Origin: JBALVT01 sp036960305
GTDB lineage: Bacteria > Pseudomonadota > Gammaproteobacteria > Pseudomonadales > Halieaceae
Length of the DNA stretch: 64,000 nucleotides
Assembly: GCA_036960305.1 (NCBI GenBank)
Contig: JBALWA010000006.1
Coordinates: 67,048 to 131,047 of the forward strand
Reading direction: 5' to 3'
Below are positions 17,589-25,701 of this stretch, piece after piece. A program made the position numbers and the translations under genes. The notes under the pieces are model-generated. The model searched no databases and was not told where the DNA came from. It saw only the letters and a list, made by a program, of their open reading frames with translations. The first letter of the stretch is position 1; each line of letters begins with the position of its first letter.

Positions 17589-19019
17589 GTGTTTACACTG
17601 CCAGAGTTCATGATATGGGAGGACCTAAACTCACTGGTCGGCTCGATCAAAACCCGCTCCCTGATCGCTAGACCCACTACAATAGACGAATGCCGTGAGA
17701 CACTTGCTTACTGTCGAGAACACAGCCTGACAATCTGCCCCCGCGGCGCCGGACGCAGCTATGGGGACGAGGCCCTGAACAACGGCCAGGTGCTTCTCGA
17801 TGTCAGCGGCATGAACCGAATCCTGGATTTTGATGAAAGCGCGGCCCAGATTACGGTCGAGGCTGGCACCCGGCTCATCGACATTTTCGAACGCGTTCAT
17901 CACCGTCTGCTGACCCTACCCTCCAGCCCGACCGAGTCGCACTCCTCGGTCTCCGGCGCACTATCTGCCAATGTTAACGGCAAAGACGGCTGGAAACAGG
18001 GGAGCTTTCACAATCAAATCGTCCGGCTGAGCCTGTTAACGGCCGCGGGGCAGACGTTGGAGATTGATCGCTCACACGAACTCTTCAACGCTGTAGTTAG
18101 CGGCATTGGTATGCTGGGCGTGGTGCTTGATGCCACCCTACAGTTGAAGCCAATTCCGTCACCCTATCTCGCGGTGCGCCGCCTCCCGGCAGCCAATGTC
18201 GACGCCCTGCTCACTGCCATGGCGGAGGTAGAGGCATCCAGCGATCTTGCTGTCGCGTGGGTTGACGCCTACGCCTCTGGCAAACGCACGGGCCGTTCTG
18301 TGATACATGCAGCCAACTGGACCGAGCATGATGCTTCGCCAGAGCACCGGAAGGCACTGCTGGAAAAAGGTTATGCGGGCCTGGAAAAGCACCGAAGTAT
18401 GGGGCTTGCAGTCCACGAGATTTTCGGGCCGTTACTTTCATTGATGCTGTACGCACAGCGCCCACTACTGTATCTGTTCAATCGCTTCTATTACCGAATG
18501 AGCACAATTCTTGCCAGCCTGGAGAAAGGGCCGAAACAGGAACTGTTCATTGAATACAGCTTTGCTGCCAGTTTCACAGTACCTCCGGCACATCTGGTCT
18601 GTGGTCCCCGGGGCTATACCGTGCAACTCAGTTTCCCGCGCACCCATGCTCGCGAGGCTATCGTCGAGTTACTGGGCATCTGCCAATCCTCACCCTGCCC
18701 GCCCGTCACAACGGTATTGCGGGCGCACAAGCAGGACGATGGCCTGCTATCGTTCTCGGAGGATGGCTATAGTCTCAACTTCGAATTTCATCCCAAGCAG
18801 CATACGGAGGCCCGCAGCAGAGCCGCGATCGATCGCCTCATGGAAGCCACCGCCAGGCGGGGCGGTAAAATCCACCTCGCCAAGGACCAGGTATTACGAC
18901 CTGAGCAATTCCAGTCTATCTATCCGCGCTTTGGGGAATTGCAGGCGATCAAGAAAAAGCTCGACCCCGAAGCCCTGTTCACGTCAGACCTTGCGCGTCG
19001 AGTAGGGCTGCTAAGCTAG
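17589..19019 (+). CDS. FAD-linked oxidase, DprE1 (decaprenylphosphoryl-ribose oxidase)-like
   Basis: From GTG 17589 (GGGAG 11 nt upstream) this is a 476-residue VAO-type flavoprotein. The FAD domain has PRGAGRSYGDEALNNG and VSGALSANVNGKDGWKQGSF. The C-terminus KIHLAKDQ, YPRFGEL and TSDLARRVGL follows the DprE1 pattern closely. DprE1 oxidises the 2-hydroxyl of polyprenyl-phosphoribose to a keto sugar. One difference: the segment equivalent to IHGKNHH reads VNGKDGW. No DprE2-like reductase is adjacent; instead two DegT aminotransferases are, so the keto product may be aminated. An in-frame extension to 17436 overlaps the divergent GT39 gene and is less likely. The stop shares a CTAG with the convergent gene. 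Confidence 0.82.
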   Translation: MFTLPEFMIWEDLNSLVGSIKTRSLIARPTTIDECRETLAYCREHSLTICPRGAGRSYGDEALNNGQVLLDVSGMNRILDFDESAAQITVEAGTRLIDIFERVHHRLLTLPSSPTESHSSVSGALSANVNGKDGWKQGSFHNQIVRLSLLTAAGQTLEIDRSHELFNAVVSGIGMLGVVLDATLQLKPIPSPYLAVRRLPAANVDALLTAMAEVEASSDLAVAWVDAYASGKRTGRSVIHAANWTEHDASPEHRKALLEKGYAGLEKHRSMGLAVHEIFGPLLSLMLYAQRPLLYLFNRFYYRMSTILASLEKGPKQELFIEYSFAASFTVPPAHLVCGPRGYTVQLSFPRTHAREAIVELLGICQSSPCPPVTTVLRAHKQDDGLLSFSEDGYSLNFEFHPKQHTEARSRAAIDRLMEATARRGGKIHLAKDQVLRPEQFQSIYPRFGELQAIKKKLDPEALFTSDLARRVGLLS

Positions 19020-20194
19020 CAAGATTGTCTAGCGACCTCGGCGAATGCCTCCAGAAGGCGTTCCGCCATTCCGTCCTGGTAGAGGGGGAACGCGTCCACA
19101 TGTAGCACCTCGCTCGCGATTCGTTCGGCCACAGGGAATGCCCGCTGTGTCTTTACCCCGTAATACTCCGTTACGACATTGTGTCGATGGGCCAGTGTTC
19201 CGGGGTTGTGATGGACCGGGCAGTTGCGTTCCTTCAAGCATTTCACCAGCGCAGCCAGGTCTGAATCGGGAGAATTAACCCGTACAGGGAAGCGCCAGTA
19301 CATCCGGCTCGCCATCGGCTGCGTTTCGAATGGACTGAAACCGGGTATGGCGGCCAGCCCACGTTCGAAGATTTGCACGTTCTCCACCAGCTTCCGTGAC
19401 CGCTCGGCATAGGTGTTCATCTGCTCAAGCGCCAGGGACAGAGCAAAGGGGTGGGGACGATATTTCACGCCCACGGCATTGTCGATATGGCGGTATTCAT
19501 CGGTCAGCAGGGCGTGAGGAACCCGGTTTACATGGCCGTACAGCAGCATGCGATCACGACACCGGTCGCTGGGCGCAGTGACCACCCCGAGTTCCCCGCC
19601 GGAGATGAGTTTGCCCTTGCCGAAGGAGCTGAATACATAATCGTAGTAATAGGCCAGAGGGTGGCCATCCCAGAGTGCGCCGTGGGCCTGGGCAGCATCG
19701 CAAATGAGACGGAGCCCGTGATGGTCTGAGTATGAGCGCAGGCGCTCGGCGTCCGCCGGAATGCCGTGGGGCTGGTGGACGATAATTGCGCGGGTACGGT
19801 CGGTACGCATCCTCTCCGCATCGTCGAGATCGATGGTCAGGTCATCCTCCCGAACATCGCAGAACACGGGGACGCCCCCCATTAAACAAACGGCGAGGGG
19901 AACCGCGTAGTAGGCATATGAGGGAATGAGCACCTCATCCCCGGGCTGCAGATCCATCGCGAACAGGGCGAGGTGGAGCGCGGCTGTGCCATTGCTGACG
20001 GCAACCGCATGGGGCGCACCAAAGAACTGCGCAGCCGACTCCTCGAATCGTTCGAGCACACCGCCATCGACAACGGAAAATTCCTCTGTGATAACTTCTT
20101 GCACAACCCGGGCCACGGTGTCCTCGTTGACGCCGTAGAATTCTCTTTGAGTGGTTTCAAGAGAGTAGTCTGGGAACATTGCGATTTCTGTCAT
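19016..20194 (-). CDS. DegT/DnrJ/EryC1/StrS-family aminotransferase (second of pair)
   Basis: This is a 392-residue PLP-dependent sugar aminotransferase. Visible elements are SNGTAALHLAL for the phosphate loop, LICDAAQAHG with the PLP-ring Asp166, and SSFGKGKLISGGELG with the probable Schiff-base Lys195. Enzymes of this family aminate a keto group on nucleotide- or lipid-linked sugars. The ATG at 20194 overlaps the stop of the preceding aminotransferase gene in ATGA, so the two are translationally coupled; a longer reading to 20272 is unlikely. Having two divergent DegT paralogs side by side could mean amination at two positions or a heteromeric enzyme. Confidence 0.87.
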   Translation of the reverse strand: MTEIAMFPDYSLETTQREFYGVNEDTVARVVQEVITEEFSVVDGGVLERFEESAAQFFGAPHAVAVSNGTAALHLALFAMDLQPGDEVLIPSYAYYAVPLAVCLMGGVPVFCDVREDDLTIDLDDAERMRTDRTRAIIVHQPHGIPADAERLRSYSDHHGLRLICDAAQAHGALWDGHPLAYYYDYVFSSFGKGKLISGGELGVVTAPSDRCRDRMLLYGHVNRVPHALLTDEYRHIDNAVGVKYRPHPFALSLALEQMNTYAERSRKLVENVQIFERGLAAIPGFSPFETQPMASRMYWRFPVRVNSPDSDLAALVKCLKERNCPVHHNPGTLAHRHNVVTEYYGVKTQRAFPVAERIASEVLHVDAFPLYQDGMAERLLEAFAEVARQSC

Positions 20195-21456
20195 GAGGGC
20201 ACCTCGGACCAGGCCCTGATCACGCGGGCAATCCGTTTTATTTTTTGGGTGGAAATAACGGGATAAACGCATATCTCCAGCAGCGCTGCCTCCCTTTTTG
20301 GTGACGTGTTGTGATCGTCACCCGTTTCCTGGCGAAACGCATCAAGCTGAGAGCAGTCGGACATGTCGGTAATTTTTCCATCGATACCCTGGCGCAGAAG
20401 GTAATTGCGTAAACCGTCTCTTTTCTCAGCCGCCACGGCTATTGGGTAATACACGTCGATGTGGTCGGCGCCGGCTGGCGGCAAGCCGATTCCTTTGACC
20501 GTATCCAGTGACTGCGAAAGCAGCACGGCATTTTTTCGCGCCCCCTCGTTGAACGCATCGATGTGCTTCAACTGCCTGAGCCCGATTGCGCCCTGAAGAT
20601 TTGCCATTTTCACCACACCCGGGTTGTCGGCGGCGTAGACCGACAGGAGTTCATTGCCGACCGCGGAATCCATGAGGGGGGTGCCAGTGGCCAGTTTAAG
20701 GCGCAGTACGGGATAAGCTGAGAGGCCAAACACAAGCGGCCGGGTAAGCAACCACTTGACCCAGGTTGCCAGGCCCTTTTTAAAGACCGTACCACTGTCC
20801 TGTTCATTTGCACCGGCCAGGATTTCACCAGCCCTCTCAGCCACAGCGGAATCCTTTACCGCGATCGCACCGCCACCAAGGCAGGGCATGTTCTTGCCCT
20901 CTGCGAAACTGAAAACCCCGATATCCCCGAAAGTCCCCGCCTGCTTGCCGTCTATCCGCAATCCGCATGCGTGAGCGCAGTCTTCAAGCAGTCGAATCCC
21001 ATGTTTTTTTGTCAGCGCCGCAATCTCGACAATATGGCAGGGTTGTCCGAACAGGTGGGTTGCCAGAACCGCGGAGGTTCGCTCGGTGATGCAGGCCTCG
21101 ATATGTTTGGCCTGGGCATTGAAGGACACTGGGTCGACATCGCAGAACACGGGCTTGAATCCCAAAAGCTTTGCGACCAGGGGCATGACCGGGAAGGTGA
21201 ACACCGGAAAGATAATCTCGCTGCCCTCTTCAAGATCCAATGCCCGCAAGGCCAGATCAAAGGCAGACCGGCCCTGGGCAACCCCGAAGACGTGCTCCGA
21301 ACCCAGGTATTCTTCGAAGCGGCGAGAGAATTGATCGACGTCAGGCCCGTGTAGCGTGCTACCGCTCAGAAAATTACTCAACAGGGTCCACAGCGAGCCC
21401 GGAGGCAAGTTTACGCAGCGGCGGGGAACTGTGCCCAGAAAGTTCATGTATTTCAT
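20191..21456 (-). CDS. DegT/DnrJ/EryC1/StrS-family aminotransferase (first of pair)
   Basis: A 421-residue relative of the next gene, clearly distinct in sequence. It has a PLP Asp159 in LLEDCAHACG and a Schiff-base Lys188 in FSFAEGKNMPCLGGG. The ATG at 21456 is chosen; a TTG at 21483 touching the flippase stop is possible but less usual. Family members aminate keto sugars with glutamate as donor, and in the Arn pathway ArnB does this for aminoarabinose. It lies in a tight operon, GT9 - flippase-like - aminotransferase - aminotransferase, opposite the DprE1-like oxidase, giving a plausible source of keto-sugar substrate. Confidence 0.85.
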   Translation of the reverse strand: MKYMNFLGTVPRRCVNLPPGSLWTLLSNFLSGSTLHGPDVDQFSRRFEEYLGSEHVFGVAQGRSAFDLALRALDLEEGSEIIFPVFTFPVMPLVAKLLGFKPVFCDVDPVSFNAQAKHIEACITERTSAVLATHLFGQPCHIVEIAALTKKHGIRLLEDCAHACGLRIDGKQAGTFGDIGVFSFAEGKNMPCLGGGAIAVKDSAVAERAGEILAGANEQDSGTVFKKGLATWVKWLLTRPLVFGLSAYPVLRLKLATGTPLMDSAVGNELLSVYAADNPGVVKMANLQGAIGLRQLKHIDAFNEGARKNAVLLSQSLDTVKGIGLPPAGADHIDVYYPIAVAAEKRDGLRNYLLRQGIDGKITDMSDCSQLDAFRQETGDDHNTSPKREAALLEICVYPVISTQKIKRIARVIRAWSEVPS

Positions 21457-21479
21457 TCCACTATATCCAGGGCGCCCGG

Positions 21480-22493
21480 TCAATCAGACTCTGATCTGAG
21501 TGTGTACCGTTCGCGCAATGTATGAATTCCCAACGGGGTTCGAAAAGCCCACACCAGGCCACCTAAACCTATGTGCAGCCAGTAGTCAATAAGCCGGTTC
21601 AACACCGTTATGGACGCCGCCAGTGATGCTGGAACGCCGAGTAACTGCAGGCACCCGAACAAGGTGATCTCTACCGCGCCGGCACCGGAGGGTGTCAGTG
21701 GAAAGGCCGAGGCCAACAGCGGTATCTGGGTCAGGAAAATGAGCTCCGGCAGCGACAGGCTCACACCAAATGCCTTTATGAGGCAGAAAATCCACAGCGT
21801 TTCGAGAGACCAGATGATAACAGTCAAAGACAGGATGGGGGGCCAGTCTTTGCGCGCGGGCCACATGTTGTCATGGAACGCCTCAATCATCTCGCTGATA
21901 CGGCTGGGCACCCAGCTGGGCGTGGTGTGCTTGATTAACATTATGGAGACTGAGGTAGCGGTCACAATCAGGGCCAATAAAAAGCCACCGCCAAGCACCC
22001 AGGCGACACCTTCCGGGAGGTGCTTGGAAAAAGCGAACCAGGAGGAAACTCCCGCCAGCAAGAACACAATCCAGGCATCAATCAGGCGCAAAAAGACGAT
22101 GGAACCCAGGGCAGACGAGCGGCGTATGCGGAAGTTGATGCGGGCCATGTGCGCCGCATAAAGATCCCCTAGCTTGGCGGGCACGACGTTGTCGACCGCG
22201 TTGTAAAAAAAGACAATCAAACCGAAGGTTCTTGCCGGGATATCCCGCGTTATATCCCCCAGGGTGTACCGCCATCGAAGGCCTCTTACCGGGTAGGTGG
22301 CATAGTGAGCCAGAAATCCGAGCAGTATATAGGTCTTGTCGCTCTGGGCCAGGTCGTGCAACACCGAGTCAAAATCAATCTGTGCGACCAGAAAAGTGAG
22401 CAGCCCCGCGGTCAGGCCCAGGCTTAAAAAGGTTTCCCAGCGTAGGAAGGAGGGAAATGGCTTGCCGCCCTCCTCGATCAATGGCTCAGACAT
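21480..22493 (-). CDS. PF03706 lysylphosphatidylglycerol-synthase-TM / flippase-like membrane protein
   Basis: This 337-residue protein has about eight membrane helices and the hallmarks of the AglD/MprF flippase-domain family: YPVRGLRWRYTLG after TM2, FFYNAVDNVVPAKLGDLYAAHMAR in the conserved loop, and PLTPSGAGAVEITLF near the end. Members are thought to move lipids or lipid-linked sugars across the membrane. Its start overlaps the GT9 gene by 8 nt and the first aminotransferase gene follows. In this context it could flip the polyprenyl-linked amino sugar for the GT39 enzyme, the job done by ArnE/F elsewhere. Confidence 0.8.
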   Translation of the reverse strand: MSEPLIEEGGKPFPSFLRWETFLSLGLTAGLLTFLVAQIDFDSVLHDLAQSDKTYILLGFLAHYATYPVRGLRWRYTLGDITRDIPARTFGLIVFFYNAVDNVVPAKLGDLYAAHMARINFRIRRSSALGSIVFLRLIDAWIVFLLAGVSSWFAFSKHLPEGVAWVLGGGFLLALIVTATSVSIMLIKHTTPSWVPSRISEMIEAFHDNMWPARKDWPPILSLTVIIWSLETLWIFCLIKAFGVSLSLPELIFLTQIPLLASAFPLTPSGAGAVEITLFGCLQLLGVPASLAASITVLNRLIDYWLHIGLGGLVWAFRTPLGIHTLRERYTLRSESD

Positions 22494-23727
22494 TCTTGAG
22501 TTCTATATTGTCGGATTCGTAGAGCTCGCAGGTTTCGGCCAGGACCTGCTCCACGGTAATGGCCTGCATACACAGGTTATTGTCGCAGCATGATACCCGA
22601 TTGTTGTAAGCACTGACGCAGGGGCTGCATGCTAACCCGGCCCACAGGGTATGACTGCGAAGCGAATTTGCGGCAAAGAGCATGGGCGTCTCAGGGCCAA
22701 ACAGGGTGAGTGTCTGAATCGAGGTGAGCGTGGCAAAGTGCGCTGGCCCACTGTCATTGGTGACGAGGACCCGCGCAAGCGAATAGAGGGTCAGTAACTC
22801 TTCCATACTTGTTTTGCCAGCAAAGCTCACGCATTGCGGAGAGCCCACTGTGCGAACGACTTGCTCCGCCCCCTCCGCCTCGTCGGGGGCCCCGGTAACG
22901 CCAATGTACAGGTCTTCGTACTGCTCCAGGAGACCCTGGGCCAGGCGGACGTAATTTTCGGTATCCCATTTGCGCAGGGGTAGAAGATCGCTGCAATTAA
23001 TATTGATGAGAATAAGAGGCGGGACATCTTCCCGGCCTACTGCTTCGCGGATAATGGCCCTGGTGCTGGTGATTTCATCCGGCGCGGACGTGTGCGAAGG
23101 TAGCGCGAGCTCATCCAGCGCCGGTACCTTGAGGGGAAAACTTGGAAACGTGTCGGGGGAACATTTGAGTGCCTCCACCATGCTGTAAAACACCTGGCTG
23201 GTGTGCAAATGGGGATTATAGACCAGACGATGGGTCATCAGATCTCCCCGGTAGGCCCCGCCACCGGCGTACCGGTGCAAGCCCACTCGTCGACGTGCGC
23301 CACTGAGCAGCGTGAACACCGCCGAGGAGCGGGCAAAAAACTCCATATCGATAGCCGCGTCGATCGATTGGCCGTGCATTCGAAACACAGCCTTGAGAGA
23401 TGAGATCATGGCAATAATCAGGGAGGATTCATCAATGGTGATGACATTTTTCTCAGGGATCAGATCCAGTGCATCCACGATGAACCGGTTGTTGTCAAAG
23501 GCCAGAAAGTAAACATTCTCGCTGCCCACCATCTCGACTGCGCGCAGGATCGCACCGTAAGCCAGGACGGTAGAACCCTGCTCCGCCAACTTAACAAACA
23601 GGATACTCTTGACCGGGCCCTCAGTAACAGGAAACGTCCAGCCCAGGCACTTTCTGGCCAGCGTAAGAACCAGCGTCAAAGGAACACCGATCCAGCTATC
23701 CACCTGGCGGAGCATAGACATCTTCAT
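22486..23727 (-). CDS. Glycosyltransferase family 9 (heptosyltransferase-like)
   Basis: This 413-residue GT-B enzyme resembles WaaC/WaaF heptosyltransferases. The N-domain begins ILFVKLAEQGSTVLA, and the nucleotide-binding C-domain has LVTNDSGPAHFATL (the GT9 signature) and LFGPETP. A Cys-rich stretch near residues 358-385 (CSPCVSAYNN, CCDNNLC) is typical of some GT9 members. It would add a sugar to lipid A core or a related glycan in the cytoplasm. It is first gene of the four-gene operon. A TATAAT reads at 23776-23781 on the minus strand, but without a clear -35. Confidence 0.85.
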   Translation of the reverse strand: MKMSMLRQVDSWIGVPLTLVLTLARKCLGWTFPVTEGPVKSILFVKLAEQGSTVLAYGAILRAVEMVGSENVYFLAFDNNRFIVDALDLIPEKNVITIDESSLIIAMISSLKAVFRMHGQSIDAAIDMEFFARSSAVFTLLSGARRRVGLHRYAGGGAYRGDLMTHRLVYNPHLHTSQVFYSMVEALKCSPDTFPSFPLKVPALDELALPSHTSAPDEITSTRAIIREAVGREDVPPLILININCSDLLPLRKWDTENYVRLAQGLLEQYEDLYIGVTGAPDEAEGAEQVVRTVGSPQCVSFAGKTSMEELLTLYSLARVLVTNDSGPAHFATLTSIQTLTLFGPETPMLFAANSLRSHTLWAGLACSPCVSAYNNRVSCCDNNLCMQAITVEQVLAETCELYESDNIELKNV

Positions 23728-23813
23728 TCAGAACCCTTTACATGCAGTGAAGCGGATTGAATCCAACCAGAAATTATTATATTCGTGTAATGGCTCAGGA
23801 AACCCTCAACAGC

Positions 23814-24644
23814 TTACAGCCCCGGCATAGTGTAGGTCACATTGATGCGATAGGAATTATCTACCGCTGGACCGGGGTAGTCATCGTACATCAGGCTAGT
23901 CTGATATTCGCCGTAGATATTCCAGCTACTGTTCGGTCCTACGATGACCTTACCGAAACGCACGCCGATCGGGATATACCATTCCCTTGAGTCCCAATCG
24001 TATCGAATGGTCATATCGCCATTACCCACATACCATCCACCGCCAAGTTGGTAGTTCAGGAAGGGTGCGAGACCCAGTGCATTCGTGTCGGATTTACTCG
24101 TGGGCGGCGCCAATGGATCGACCGACTGCCAGGATTGCGTTGCCAGAAATCCATAGAACCAATTGCCCGATGAGTTAACGATAGCTCCCGCCACGCCGTA
24201 GCCCCATTCATCTTTTGCAACGTCTTCATCGCCTGGCGCAGTAATCAGCGGCCCCAACCCCATCCTGCCAGAGCCCCAATCCCAACTCTTGGGAATGATA
24301 AGTCCAAATAATTCGGTATTTCCCAGACCGGACTGGCCCTGGGCATTTTCATAGTGGCGGAAAGTGAGTCTTGGCAGGATGGTAAATTTATCAAAGGCCA
24401 AGGGTGCCACGATTCTCAGCTGTACAAAATCGGTAGAGCCCTCGCGCCGTACCTGCCCGTCTACAATGTCATCCTTGTAATCGGGCATGGCCTGGTAAGC
24501 CAACTGGAACGACCATTGCGTTGCGGTGGAATCAAGCGCCTTTGAGACATCGTCCTGAACGCCGTCCTGCGCCAGGGCGCCGCCGGAGAGAACGGGCAAT
24601 AGTATTAGAAATCGCCAGATAGAGTTTCCGGACAATCTGCGCAT
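23814..24644 (-). CDS. Outer-membrane barrel protein, putative MetA-pathway/porin-like
   Basis: This is a 276-residue exported protein. The signal peptide (1-25) ends GALAQ; the rest is alternating strands rich in Trp, Tyr and Gly, with GLGNTELFGLI, GMGxGPL-type turns and a final TYTMPGL. This pattern fits the 'transporter / MetA-pathway of phenol degradation' porin family, but the assignment is by pattern only. AGGAG lies 6-7 nt before the ATG. It has a strong promoter at 24692-24719 whose sequence nearly repeats that of the CDF exporter gene, so it probably shares a regulator with a metal-efflux gene. Confidence 0.68.
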   Translation of the reverse strand: MRRLSGNSIWRFLILLPVLSGGALAQDGVQDDVSKALDSTATQWSFQLAYQAMPDYKDDIVDGQVRREGSTDFVQLRIVAPLAFDKFTILPRLTFRHYENAQGQSGLGNTELFGLIIPKSWDWGSGRMGLGPLITAPGDEDVAKDEWGYGVAGAIVNSSGNWFYGFLATQSWQSVDPLAPPTSKSDTNALGLAPFLNYQLGGGWYVGNGDMTIRYDWDSREWYIPIGVRFGKVIVGPNSSWNIYGEYQTSLMYDDYPGPAVDNSYRINVTYTMPGL

Positions 24645-24691
24645 AGTAATCTCCTTGTTATTAAATATTTATTGGCCAAATCCGTGGGTAA

Positions 24692-24719
24692 ATTATAGGT
24701 GATATCATTCACCAATCAA
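24692..24719 (-). promoter_or_regulatory. Promoter of the 23.8-kb outer-membrane gene, twin of the CDF promoter
   Basis: On the minus strand: -35 TTGATT (24714-24719), 16-bp spacer, -10 TATAAT (24692-24697). The spacer reads GGTGAATGATATCACC, with GGTGA and TCACC as inverted ends and TGATATCA inside. It matches the CDF promoter at 15764-15791 in both hexamers, spacer length and most of the dyad. Predicted start of transcription is near 24685, giving a 41-nt leader with AAGGAG. Confidence 0.7.
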
Positions 24720-24820
24720 ACCCGCCCGCATGCACTCAAATTGTGCCAAATCAAATTTAGAGCAGAAAAGCTGGTCTTCCCGCACTACTGGCCCTAAAAG
24801 CCATCTTCAAAGTTACTTTT

Positions 24821-25438
24821 TTAACCTTCCTCTTCGGGGGCAAGCTTAAGCTCCTCCGGGGTTTCGGGAATAAGCTCGGACAAACCAATCCCATAGTGGC
24901 CAATGGCAAGTGAAAATTCGTCCAGTGTGAGATCAAGCTTATGCACTTGCTTTCTTGGCACCACCCTGAGCGATCCAGCAAAGGATGCCGGCGTCCATGG
25001 CACCAGCACAACAAGCCGCGGCCGGCCCGTGTCCTCGACGATATAGGCCGGCTCCAGCACCCCCGAATCTCCTATAAGAAACGCCGGCTTGAAAGACCCG
25101 GACCTTTCCGCCCCCAATAGAGCCTGGAGCAGATGCTTGAGCGGTATATAAACGGGGAGCTTTTCCAAAATACTGCGCTCAAAGTACCGACCAATGGATG
25201 CACCAACAGGCAGCAGGGAGATAACACCCACAAGAAAGGACGCACCGACAATAAGTAACACCGCCAGAATATTGGTCTCCGGAATACCCTCGATGGCGTC
25301 GATGGGGAACAAGTCTGCAATTGGCGTTGCCAGGCCGATGAGCAGGCCAGCAAATTCCTTGAGGATAATGATAAGGAACAATACCGGGAGGAGGATCAAC
25401 AGGCCGTTGAATACCGCGGACTTAAAAAACTTCAGCAT
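24821..25438 (-). CDS. DUF502 family membrane protein
   Basis: This 205-residue protein of the DUF502 family has two N-terminal membrane helices (about 8-28 and 51-71) and the conserved stretch SILEKLPVYIPLK. A soluble part follows with VVLVPWTPASFAGSLRVV and an acidic tail ending LAPEEEG. Function is not established; related proteins are inner-membrane proteins of unknown role in many proteobacteria and in plant LCV/COV. The ATG at 25438 has GAAGG upstream; an in-frame GTG at 25474 is an alternative. It stands alone between the porin-like and AsmA genes. Confidence 0.78.
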   Translation of the reverse strand: MLKFFKSAVFNGLLILLPVLFLIIILKEFAGLLIGLATPIADLFPIDAIEGIPETNILAVLLIVGASFLVGVISLLPVGASIGRYFERSILEKLPVYIPLKHLLQALLGAERSGSFKPAFLIGDSGVLEPAYIVEDTGRPRLVVLVPWTPASFAGSLRVVPRKQVHKLDLTLDEFSLAIGHYGIGLSELIPETPEELKLAPEEEG

Positions 25439-25701
25439 AGCAGATACCTTCGAAAACTTGAGTAGGTGTAGCACTGTGGAAACAGATTGACCTCTCTCAG
25501 TGTAGCGCGCATTTGGGGCTTAGCGTAGTATCCTAACGCGGATGGCCGCGAATCTTTTTGTGCCACCTTGCGGCACACCGGCTTTTGAGGTCACAGCGTA
25601 ATTTGCTATCAAGTCTATCTCCGGATAGGCCCCCAGGACTGCTATATTTGTAGTAGGGGATATGATCTGGCAACCTCCCACCAATTTCATGGGAATTTGA
25701 A

